A stretch of 64,000 nucleotides of DNA. Origin: an uncultured Candidatus Actinomarina sp. (GTDB taxonomy: Bacteria; Actinomycetota; Acidimicrobiia; Actinomarinales; Actinomarinaceae). Location of the stretch: NCBI GenBank assembly GCA_902526825.1, contig CABZMN010000006.1, forward strand, positions 1 to 64,000. Reading direction: 5' to 3'. Of the stretch, positions 56,080 through 64,000 are shown in pieces (the first letter of the stretch is position 1; every line of letters starts with the position of its first letter). A program made the position numbers and the translations under genes. The notes beneath the pieces were generated by a model. It saw only the letters and a list, made by a program, of their open reading frames with translations. It was not told the origin of the DNA and did not search any database.

Positions 56080-56160
56080 ATGGATGTAAAAAGAATTGTT
56101 GCTCTTGCTTTTGTTCTTCTAATCCCTATGTTTGTAGGGTTTCTATATTTGATGCTTTAG
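56080..56160 (+). CDS. Candidate 26-aa single-TM microprotein
   Basis: ATG..TAG ORF MDVKRIVALAFVLLIPMFVGFLYLML. Confidence 0.4.
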   Translation: MDVKRIVALAFVLLIPMFVGFLYLML

Positions 56161-56235
56161 TTTCACAAACACATTTATTATGTGAAAATAATTGCACAAT
56201 CTTGCACGTTTGTGATTAAATATATATAATTAATT

Positions 56236-56302
56236 CATAGGCTGACTGCTTGTATGCGTTATTGAGTCACTCAAACACTCTTCCAAATGTAGTTAGCCTA
56301 TG
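56236..56302 (+). ncRNA. Candidate structured RNA / 5'-UTR element
   Basis: CATAGGCTGACT (56236-56247) pairs AGTTAGCCTATG (56291-56302) with one G-U; internal TTGAG-TCA-CTCAA hairpin; 15 nt before next CDS. Confidence 0.45.
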
Positions 56303-56317
56303 CCCTAAAATAATCTT

Positions 56318-56809
56318 ATGAACAATATTTTATCTATTAAGAGGACTAAGAAGCTTGATTTTTCTAAAGATGAAGTATGGAATGTAATAACAACGCCAAA
56401 TTATTTAAATGAGACTCATCCATTTTGTAAAAACAATACTGTTGTTACCTGGCCAGGTGTCGGATCGAAAGATATTTTAGAGTATCTGAGTGGACTTACT
56501 TTTGAAAGAGAGTTTACTCAATGGGACGAAAATGGTTATGACTTAATAATTGGAACCAAGAATGGAAAAAAGTCAAAAGTAAAATGGAGGCTATCAGGTA
56601 ATGAGGAGTCATCTCAATTATCTATTCAGATAAATACCTATCCTCTTAAAAAATTTCCAGGTCCCTTGTATATTGTTCCCTTTGTTTTTCAGATTAATCC
56701 ACAACTTAGTCGCTATTTAGATTCAGTTTTAGGAGGTATTGAATATTTTTTAAAGAATAAAAATCCGGTTCCAAGAAATCATTTTGGAACTCATAAATGG
56801 TTTTCTTAG
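56318..56809 (+). CDS. SRPBCC-like protein
   Basis: SIKRTKKLDFSKDEVWNVITTPNYLNETHPFCKNNTVVTWPGVGSKDILEYLSG. Confidence 0.65.
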   Translation: MNNILSIKRTKKLDFSKDEVWNVITTPNYLNETHPFCKNNTVVTWPGVGSKDILEYLSGLTFEREFTQWDENGYDLIIGTKNGKKSKVKWRLSGNEESSQLSIQINTYPLKKFPGPLYIVPFVFQINPQLSRYLDSVLGGIEYFLKNKNPVPRNHFGTHKWFS

Positions 56810-56851
56810 ACTAATTTTCGTCTTCGCATCCACACTCTGGACAAAACACTT

Positions 56852-57226
56852 TTATTCCTTTTCTTGAATTTTGATTATTGCACGATTTTCATTAGAACCT
56901 CGTATAAACATTTTAGACATTGATCCATACTTTTTTATGATTTTATCAAGAGCTGCTTGTTTCTTTTCCTCGTCATCAATTATTGATGCTCTTACATCAA
57001 GTGGATCTGAAAGTGCACTGCTCCCAATTTGGTCTGTAACATATATAGTTGCTCTGCCATTGTTATTAATTCTTTTTACTTTTCCAGCGGATTTACTTGA
57101 AGTAATAACTAAATAATCTTCATGTTCTGCAACCCATACTGGAGTCTTTACTGAAGTATCATCTTTTTTGTATGTAATTAAATTGATATATTCATGATCT
57201 GCAAAATCTAAGAGATTCATATTCAA
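56852..57226 (-). CDS. PPOX-class (F420/FMN-type split barrel) family protein
   Basis: INLITYKKDDTSVKTPVWVAEHEDYLVITSSKSAGKVKRINNNGRATIYV. Confidence 0.9.
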   Translation of the reverse strand: MNMNLLDFADHEYINLITYKKDDTSVKTPVWVAEHEDYLVITSSKSAGKVKRINNNGRATIYVTDQIGSSALSDPLDVRASIIDDEEKKQAALDKIIKKYGSMSKMFIRGSNENRAIIKIQEKE

Positions 57227-57350
57227 AAATAGTTTAATAAGAGTGATGGTAATTGCACTAATCTTCGTGCAATATAGGAATCAGAAAATATCAAAAAAAG
57301 CAAAAAAAGTAAAACAAAAATACTCCTAACTATAACTTTTCGATTCATTT

Positions 57351-58451
57351 TTATTTTTTATTAGGTAACCCAAAAAGTGGTCTTAAAAATTTAATATTTT
57401 TTACACCGTGATAAATGGTGAGACTCAAGAAACAGAGTAAAAACAAAACGAGTGAAAACTTGATTAAAAAAGGTAAATTTATATCTGAAAAAATATACAT
57501 CACTCCCATTTGTACAGGCATGTGCACAATATAAACAGGAAATATTGCTTGTTTGTAATATTGCAGTTGTGATGAATCTTTATTTAGGTATTTTGCTCCA
57601 ATTCCAAGAATTAAGAAAATAAAGTTAAAAGATTCGAAAGCGATTAGCTTATTTACAACTTCGAATTCGTTTACAAATCTGTTTACTAAGAGTGGAATAC
57701 CTATGGCAGTATGAGTGCTTATATTTTTTAAATTATATTCCCAAAATTTATCACCTTGAGAGGTTAAAACTATTCCAATAAAAAACCATAAAAAACCAAG
57801 TAATAAACCATGGTTCGTACCATAGTATTCGGCATAACCATTTCCATAACCTATCTCTTGATTAAAAGCTGTTAAGTCGAGAAGGTGACCTTCAAGAACT
57901 ATTGGGATTGAGAAAATTAAAACACCTCCTCTAAAGTTAAGAATTGAATCTAAAAATTTAAAACCTTCTTTTTTATTTGATAAGAAGTTAATAATTGGAA
58001 TGAGCAATAAACAATAAATTAATATATTTATTAAAAACCATAAATGCCCCCCTGTGAAAAAAGAGGTAATCACAATTCCAACGCTGTCTTCCATGTTTAT
58101 ATCCCCGTAGATAAACTGAACAGAAATTATCAAATACAATGGAACAAAAGTTATGGAACCAAAAAGATAAGGAATTCCCAATCTTTTCAGTCTCTCTTTA
58201 AATAGATCTCCAATACCTCTGTTTTGGAATGAAAATCTTAATGCAATACCAGCAATTACAAAAAGTAGCGGAATCCTCCATATGTTGAATATGCTAAGCA
58301 AGCTCCATATATTATCTATTGGCTTATTGTTCGGAACAAAAAGAATCCACTTAGCTACAGATGTGAAAGATACAGCCAAATGATAAAAAATTAAGAGAAA
58401 AAGAGCAATAGATCTAAGTGCGTCTATATCATGTCTTCTTTCGTCAAACAT
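57351..58451 (-). CDS. Acyltransferase family 3 membrane protein (OpgC-like)
   Basis: RRHDIDALRSIALFLLIFYHLAVSF; IPLLFVIAGIALRFSF; GGHLWFLINILIYCLLL. Confidence 0.88.
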   Translation of the reverse strand: MFDERRHDIDALRSIALFLLIFYHLAVSFTSVAKWILFVPNNKPIDNIWSLLSIFNIWRIPLLFVIAGIALRFSFQNRGIGDLFKERLKRLGIPYLFGSITFVPLYLIISVQFIYGDINMEDSVGIVITSFFTGGHLWFLINILIYCLLLIPIINFLSNKKEGFKFLDSILNFRGGVLIFSIPIVLEGHLLDLTAFNQEIGYGNGYAEYYGTNHGLLLGFLWFFIGIVLTSQGDKFWEYNLKNISTHTAIGIPLLVNRFVNEFEVVNKLIAFESFNFIFLILGIGAKYLNKDSSQLQYYKQAIFPVYIVHMPVQMGVMYIFSDINLPFLIKFSLVLFLLCFLSLTIYHGVKNIKFLRPLFGLPNKK

Positions 58452-58473
58452 AGAATTGATTTTAAAAGACTAT

Positions 58474-59118
58474 TTAATTTATTGATTCACCGGACTTAAA
58501 GTCAACAAATTGCTTTATTGCATAAGGGTTTCCATAATAATCATCAAACCCATTCATCAATGGCATAAATTGTTCGTATACATTTCCATCAGCATTAAGT
58601 TTTTCGTCGAAATCATGCTTTGCGTCATGAGAAGTCCAAAATTCAAATAATACTAAATTGTTTTCATCAGATTTGAAAGCTCCATAAGAGATAATGCCTT
58701 CATCCTCTTCAAGTTTTGGTAAGTAGATTTCTTTTTGAAGATTCATATACTCATCAGCATCTTTGACATCTAATTTAGCAAATGCTAAAAACATTGACTC
58801 TTTTGAGTCTTCAATTAATGAATCTTTTAAAGTCTTACCGGTAATCAATTCACCTTCATAGACTCTTGGAAAACTATCAAGAATATCTTGAATTTGCATT
58901 AAGTTTTCGTTTCTAATTTCTGCAAATTTATCTGCAGTCTCTTTGTCCTTCATAAATGCAATACCAAGATTTACATTATCTTTTGGGTTAAAGAATGCGA
59001 TAGAATACATATCACCTCTAAGAGGCTCTAAAGCTGGGAACCCTGAGGTTTCAAAAAAGTCTTTGAGCTCTTCAAGCTTTCCGTCTTTAAATAAAATGGT
59101 TACTGCTACGGCATACAT
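58474..59118 (-). CDS. Tandem-repeat ferredoxin-like/ABM-like protein
   Basis: MYAVAVTILFKDGKLEELKDFF... and MFLAFAKLDVKDADEYMNLQKEIYLPKLEEDEGI; start TAATG-coupled to upstream membrane gene. Confidence 0.6.
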   Translation of the reverse strand: MYAVAVTILFKDGKLEELKDFFETSGFPALEPLRGDMYSIAFFNPKDNVNLGIAFMKDKETADKFAEIRNENLMQIQDILDSFPRVYEGELITGKTLKDSLIEDSKESMFLAFAKLDVKDADEYMNLQKEIYLPKLEEDEGIISYGAFKSDENNLVLFEFWTSHDAKHDFDEKLNADGNVYEQFMPLMNGFDDYYGNPYAIKQFVDFKSGESIN

Positions 59119-59726
59119 TAGCTTGCGTAAGCTTTTGATATTGCAAAAAACCAAGCAGGCGTCAAAACTACTCCAAGAATTACATTTAAAGGTATAAATG
59201 CTGCATCAGGAAATAATCCAGCAAGGAAAACTATAGTTACTATTCCAATTCCATAGCCAACTGTATTTCCTACTGCTGGTCCCCATGATGGCAAAATATC
59301 TTTTCCATATTTTGCAAATTGTATATTCCAGGGTGCTATAAAGAGAAAAACTGCTGGAGTTACATAGAAAACAAAATCAGCAGCCATATCAGCTGTTAAA
59401 GTAGTTTCGTTAAATGCATTATAAACTGCAGAAGGAACAAGTGCAGTTACCACACCTACAGCAGAGACTGTGTAAGCTAAACCAATTGATCCTGTCAGTA
59501 ATGGTTTATCTTTATCGTCAAGAAGCTTTCCCGATAATCTAACAACTCCCATTCCAGCCATAAGCTGGAGAGCGCTAGATATTCCAATTATCGGTCCCCA
59601 AGTTTCATTGTAACCTGATGCATCTGGTCCTAATACAAATACTTGAATAAGAAAATTTGCAAGCAATAAAGTTAATGCTCCTAATGCAAATCTCCTACCA
59701 AGATTTTTTTCTTCTGTTGTTATCAT
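59118..59726 (-). CDS. Six-TM membrane protein of the ABM-associated family
   Basis: LGPDASGYNETWG; LPSWGPAVGNTVGYGIGI; IPLNVILGVVLTPAWFFAISKAYAS. Confidence 0.7.
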   Translation of the reverse strand: MITTEEKNLGRRFALGALTLLLANFLIQVFVLGPDASGYNETWGPIIGISSALQLMAGMGVVRLSGKLLDDKDKPLLTGSIGLAYTVSAVGVVTALVPSAVYNAFNETTLTADMAADFVFYVTPAVFLFIAPWNIQFAKYGKDILPSWGPAVGNTVGYGIGIVTIVFLAGLFPDAAFIPLNVILGVVLTPAWFFAISKAYAS

Positions 59727-59789
59727 TATTGATTATTCCAATCTAAAAGTTTTCCTTCAAGAAAACTTTCATTTTTTATATTCTTTCTT

Positions 59790-60146
59790 CTAATTACTAT
59801 TTGAGATTTCCATACCGCCTATGATCAGCTCCATCTCTTTCCCATATTTTTCATCTGCTTCTTCAGATGTCATTCCAATTCTCTCGGCAAATCTATCTTG
59901 GAACTCTTTGGTTCCAGCATCTGCATCATAAGACTCCATCCATTTATTTCTTGCATCTTTTGATGGAAACATATTTATGGATACATAATAAACACCATCC
60001 TCTTGTTCTTGGTATGCCCACAAGAATTTTACATCTGTCGCATCTACAAACTCTTTAGAATATTCATTCCAAACTTCTTTCCAAGCTTTATAGACTTCTT
60101 CACTATGTTCTTTATATTTTGTTATATTGACTGTCATTTGTTCCAT
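59790..60146 (-). CDS. Single-domain ABM/ferredoxin-like protein
   Basis: MEQMTVNITKYKEHSEEVYKAWKEVW...DGVYYVSINMFPSKDARNKWMESYDA. Confidence 0.6.
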   Translation of the reverse strand: MEQMTVNITKYKEHSEEVYKAWKEVWNEYSKEFVDATDVKFLWAYQEQEDGVYYVSINMFPSKDARNKWMESYDADAGTKEFQDRFAERIGMTSEEADEKYGKEMELIIGGMEISNSN

Positions 60147-60148
60147 AA

Positions 60149-60799
60149 TTATTTACTCCATTCTGAAAGTTTTCCTTCAGGAAAACTTACATTATTTACA
60201 TATATCTTGCATACTCCAGTTACAACAGTTGGTGGACTTTTAATATAAGTCATAGCATCTGCCATTATTTGTTGAAATTTTTCCTGGGATGAATCTATTG
60301 CTTCTTGTGATTCCCAATTGCTCAATGTGACACCCTTGTTGTCACCTACATCTGCAGCTAAAGCACCAATTAAACCTTCTGTACCTTCATAGCTCGCATA
60401 CACAGTATTTTGAATCCAATCTGTGAATTCATCAATTTTTTCTTCGTCATATGCTGATCCAAATCCTAACCGAACAACAAAGGGTTTAACTGGATCGTCT
60501 TTTCTTGTAGTCTGATAAATTTGTCCTGCATTCATAGGTCCAAACGAAATAGTTGGTGGCCCGCTGACAAATTCTCCCAATCCACTTAGCGCTTCTTGAA
60601 TTTGTGGTCCAGCAGCATTCATTGCGTCTTCATTAGCCCACAAACTCCAAGAAGTCATTTGACCATTATCCATTTCAGCAATACAAATCTGAAATAAACC
60701 AGGCGTATCCCTAAAAGAATCGGCTACGCTTTCAGCATATGCTATAGTTTCTTCCATTTTGCCCTCTTGTATGTCAACTTGCGTTAATCTAAAGTACAT
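60149..60799 (-). CDS. Tandem-repeat ferredoxin-like/ABM-like protein
   Basis: MYFRLTQVDIQEGKMEETIAYAESVADSFRDTPGLFQI... and PFVVRLGFGSAYDEEKIDEFTDWIQNTVYASYEGTEGLIGA. Confidence 0.68.
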   Translation of the reverse strand: MYFRLTQVDIQEGKMEETIAYAESVADSFRDTPGLFQICIAEMDNGQMTSWSLWANEDAMNAAGPQIQEALSGLGEFVSGPPTISFGPMNAGQIYQTTRKDDPVKPFVVRLGFGSAYDEEKIDEFTDWIQNTVYASYEGTEGLIGALAADVGDNKGVTLSNWESQEAIDSSQEKFQQIMADAMTYIKSPPTVVTGVCKIYVNNVSFPEGKLSEWSK

Positions 60800-60823
60800 A
60801 TTTTCTCCTTTTAATTTAATTTT

Positions 60824-61465
60824 TTACAATTTTCCAACAGGAAAATCTACATAATTCTTCCATATATCACATTGACCAGTTACTTCTTGTGGCGGTTCTG
60901 AAATAAGGTTTGCGACCGCATCGGAAACTACAGATGCAATAACATCAGATGCTGAGTGTGCAGCATCATGATCAGTCCAAAAATTGAAACTAAATCCTTT
61001 ATCCTCTGCTACTTTACAAGCACCAGTTCCATAAATTCCCTCTACATTTTCATAAGCTGGATAAACAGTGTTTGTCATAAATTCTGTAACATCATCATAG
61101 GTTTTACCCTCTTGAGTTCCTCCACCTAAAACGAATCTCGCAAAAAATCCATCTTCGCCTTCCTTGGATACTGCGATATATTGTTGTCCAGCAACCATAG
61201 GTCCTTCCATCACTTCTGGTTGACCATCAAGCATCTCTGCCGCTCCTGCTAAAGCCTGATTAAATTTATCAATTGAAGCTTCTTTAGCTCCTTCATTAGT
61301 CCAAGTAGACCATGCCATGAATCTTCCATCATTTGTCGCACATGCAGCTATTCCTAATAACCCTGATATTCCATCATAAGATGGGATGACTGTATTTTTG
61401 ACGTATTCAAGGGCATTATCCATTTCACCCTCATTCACATCTGCAAGTGTAAGTCTTACAAACAT
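60824..61465 (-). CDS. Tandem-repeat ferredoxin-like/ABM-like protein
   Basis: MFVRLTLADVNEGEMDNALEYVKNTVIPSYDGISGLLGI... and FFARFVLGG..EGKTYDDVTEFMTNTVYPAYENVEGIYGT. Confidence 0.68.
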   Translation of the reverse strand: MFVRLTLADVNEGEMDNALEYVKNTVIPSYDGISGLLGIAACATNDGRFMAWSTWTNEGAKEASIDKFNQALAGAAEMLDGQPEVMEGPMVAGQQYIAVSKEGEDGFFARFVLGGGTQEGKTYDDVTEFMTNTVYPAYENVEGIYGTGACKVAEDKGFSFNFWTDHDAAHSASDVIASVVSDAVANLISEPPQEVTGQCDIWKNYVDFPVGKL

Positions 61466-61524
61466 TTTTACTCCTAACGTAATTTTGTCGTCAGTTAAGT
61501 GTATCTACAAAGCCCTGTTTATGT

Positions 61525-62139
61525 TTATGCCTTTGAAAATGCTGAAGAAAATGAGAATATAAATGCTGGAAACAAAATAACTCCGCCTAATACAGCTATT
61601 AAAATAAAGGCTCCTTGTGGTAGAAGTCCAAATATACTTCCAAGAGAAAACATCAATATTAAAATAGATCCACCCCAACCAGAATAAACACCATAGGTCG
61701 GGAGTTGACCATTATTAACTGAAAGTACACAAATTACTGCTATTCCAGCTAATAAATTCCAACCCCATGCATTAATATTTTGCAGTATCTGTATTTGATC
61801 AACTGTAAAGAGTGTTCCATCGTTATTAAAGTATCCAGTTGCGTTGAAGCTATTTACCATATTTATAGCTATTACTGCAAAAAAGGCTTGAATAACCACT
61901 CTAAAGTATGGTTTATCTTCAGCATTGAAGAGCTTTAGTGAGAATGCAAGTACAAACAAAAAAGAAAATGCTTGTGCGTAATTTAAAATTGCGACTATTC
62001 CTCCCGTTGCTGAATCAAAACCAGGACTACCTGGATCACCCAATGCAACCTGCACTGCAAATGATAAAAAGATACAGGCCGCAGAAACTCGAGCCATTAA
62101 GCTTCCTATTCTTTTTTCACTATCAGATAATGTATTCAT
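61525..62139 (-). CDS. Six-TM membrane protein of the ABM-associated family
   Basis: GSLMARVSAACIFLSFAVQVALGDPGSPGFDSATGG; LPTYGVYSGWGGSILI; GGVILFPAFIFSFSSAFS. Confidence 0.7.
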   Translation of the reverse strand: MNTLSDSEKRIGSLMARVSAACIFLSFAVQVALGDPGSPGFDSATGGIVAILNYAQAFSFLFVLAFSLKLFNAEDKPYFRVVIQAFFAVIAINMVNSFNATGYFNNDGTLFTVDQIQILQNINAWGWNLLAGIAVICVLSVNNGQLPTYGVYSGWGGSILILMFSLGSIFGLLPQGAFILIAVLGGVILFPAFIFSFSSAFSKA

Positions 62140-62151
62140 TTTTCCTTTCTT

Positions 62152-62724
62152 CTATTCCGTGCCCAATGACATTTTGTCACCCCAAGCAACATAGCTACCA
62201 ACGCCTAGTCCAATAATCATTGCAATCCACCCAATTCCAAATAATGGTTGAAATGACTCTGGTAGTGTATAGTCAAAGAAAAGCTGTGCTCCTGAACCAA
62301 TTAAAATAAATGTAAAAGCAAAAATGCTTAGATATTCATAAACTGGTCTAAACACTCCAGTACCTCTAGTCGTGAGAGCGAAAGTTAACGTGTTAAATGC
62401 CCATAAAAAATACATTCCAGCAAATCCATTTTCTCTAAATTCTGGAAATGATATTTCAATTAGCGTCCCAAGAATTATCACAGCACCTAAAATACCTGTA
62501 GCCATTTTCCAATAATCGGGGACTTGATCTTCTATTAAATAATATCCTCCAAGAATTATTCCTAAAAGTGTAAATGCCCAAGCAAAGTTGAATATTCTAT
62601 TGATCCCTTCTGGCCCCTCATATAGACCGAATCCATTACCAATAAGATATAAATTACAACCAATAAATCCAATACAATTTTGTCTTGCCAGTTGCCCTAC
62701 CGGCTGTGTAAAAAATTTTTTCAT
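62152..62724 (-). CDS. Multi-TM membrane protein, second family, in the ABM cluster
   Basis: 190-aa ORF with about six TM segments; lacks the PSWG..G signature. Confidence 0.6.
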   Translation of the reverse strand: MKKFFTQPVGQLARQNCIGFIGCNLYLIGNGFGLYEGPEGINRIFNFAWAFTLLGIILGGYYLIEDQVPDYWKMATGILGAVIILGTLIEISFPEFRENGFAGMYFLWAFNTLTFALTTRGTGVFRPVYEYLSIFAFTFILIGSGAQLFFDYTLPESFQPLFGIGWIAMIIGLGVGSYVAWGDKMSLGTE

Positions 62725-62850
62725 AAAACTTCCTTCCTAAAGTTTTTTTAAAACTAAAAATATGAGCTTCCCCCATACTCAATCCGAGTATATAAACAAA
62801 ATAAAGAGCGTGTTGGTTATTTCTAAATTTTAAGTAGATTTAACAATTTG

Positions 62851-64000
62851 TTAATAATTTGAAATAGCGTCCGTAAGACTATCAATAAGTCTTTGAATAT
62901 CACTAATATTTACGCTTTCATTAGGGGCATGAGCATTTCCTTCTTCATCACCTGCACCAACTAAAACTATCTCAGAGTTAGGGAACTCATTAATAAAGAC
63001 ATTTGCAAAAGGAATTGAACCTCCTACACCCATATATGCCACTTCATTTTCCCAGTGTTTATTAAATGACTCTATTAGTTTTGAACTAAATTCATTTTTG
63101 GGATCAACTAGTATTCCTTTTCCTTTTGCTTCAGGTATGAATTCAACATTTGCATTAAAAGGAGTATTTTCTTTTATATGTTGTTCAAGCATATTCATTG
63201 CATGATCTGGATCTTCAGTTGGAGGAAGCCTTAAGCTAATTTTTGCTTTTGCTTTAGGAATGAGTAAATTTACAGATTCAGCTACAGGAGGAGCATCAAT
63301 GGCCAATATACTTAATGCGGGTTCCAACCATAATCTTTTTGAGTAACTATCCATTTCAAACAAGTTAACACCAGTGGAAGAAAGTGTGCTTTTTACAAAT
63401 TCATCAGATAGTTCAAATACATCTTGTTCGGTTGGAGTAAGTCCTTCTATAAGTAATTCTCCTTTATCATTATGAAAAGAAGAAATGATTCGACTTAAAA
63501 TCATAAATGCGTCTGGAACAACTCCTCCACCTAATCCAGAATGTACAGGTTCCATTTGTTGATCAACAACTATGACACCATCAACTAGTCCTCTTAGGGA
63601 TGTCGTTATCGTTGGAACACCTGACTTAATATTTCCTGAATCTGCAATAACAATTACATCTGCCTCAAGATCTTCTCTGTTTTCAGCGATAAACTCAGTC
63701 ATGTAGGGTGAACCTATTTCTTCTTCACCTTCAATAAAAATTTTTATATTCACAGGCAGGGTTTCAAGTAGGTTTTTCACCACTTCATAATGTGTTACAA
63801 CTCCTGCTTTATTATCTCCTGACCCTCTTGCAAAAAGTCTTCCATCGATAATCTCTGGTTTAAAGGGGTCTGTATCCCATTTATTTATATCTCCAACTGG
63901 TTGAACATCGTGATGTGCATAGAGAAGAACCGTTTTTTTAGAGGGGTCTATTTCACTCTGACCAAGTACGGCTGGTTTACTATTTTTACTAGAAGTAACC
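62851..64000 (-). CDS. M20 family metallopeptidase/dipeptidase (5' end outside window)
   Basis: KTVLLYAHHDVQPVGDINKWDTDPFKPEIIDGRLFARGSGDNKAG (in frame beyond ORF track start), IEGEEEIGSP, GAGDEEGNAHAPNESV. Confidence 0.93.
   Translation of the reverse strand, partial: VTSSKNSKPAVLGQSEIDPSKKTVLLYAHHDVQPVGDINKWDTDPFKPEIIDGRLFARGSGDNKAGVVTHYEVVKNLLETLPVNIKIFIEGEEEIGSPYMTEFIAENREDLEADVIVIADSGNIKSGVPTITTSLRGLVDGVIVVDQQMEPVHSGLGGGVVPDAFMILSRIISSFHNDKGELLIEGLTPTEQDVFELSDEFVKSTLSSTGVNLFEMDSYSKRLWLEPALSILAIDAPPVAESVNLLIPKAKAKISLRLPPTEDPDHAMNMLEQHIKENTPFNANVEFIPEAKGKGILVDPKNEFSSKLIESFNKHWENEVAYMGVGGSIPFANVFINEFPNSEIVLVGAGDEEGNAHAPNESVNISDIQRLIDSLTDAISNY

Overview
The window is about 64 kb of low-GC, gene-dense bacterial DNA. 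WhiB, a GlnR-like orphan regulator, type II glutamine synthetase and F420/PPOX-type genes suggest a streamlined marine actinobacterium, possibly a Ca. Actinomarinales-like lineage; this taxonomy is inference. Recognisable content: an exopolysaccharide cluster (0-6 kb); tRNA-Lys and tRNA-Arg; argS; glnII/glnR; selA-selB; a split mannitol PTS with its own HPr and a nearby EI; a DXR-like (DRL-type) oxidoreductase next to ispD; the rpsF-ssb-rpsR-rplI-dnaB block; panB; rbsK/udp; two P450s; lysA/nfo; lipoproteins; acyltransferases; and an M20 peptidase cut by the window end. Best candidates for something undescribed: (1) a recurring set of tandem ferredoxin-like/ABM-like soluble proteins with a ~205-aa six-TM family, as a 7-gene cluster at 58.5-62.7 kb and a 2-gene locus at 31.4-32.8 kb; (2) a duplicated ~160-bp intergenic element flanking a P450, with GCAA-tetraloop hairpins, a compensatory substitution between copies and a terminator-like stem; (3) further structured-RNA candidates at 49.4 kb and 56.2 kb. 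All family calls were made by eye from sequence motifs; no searches or folding programs were run.
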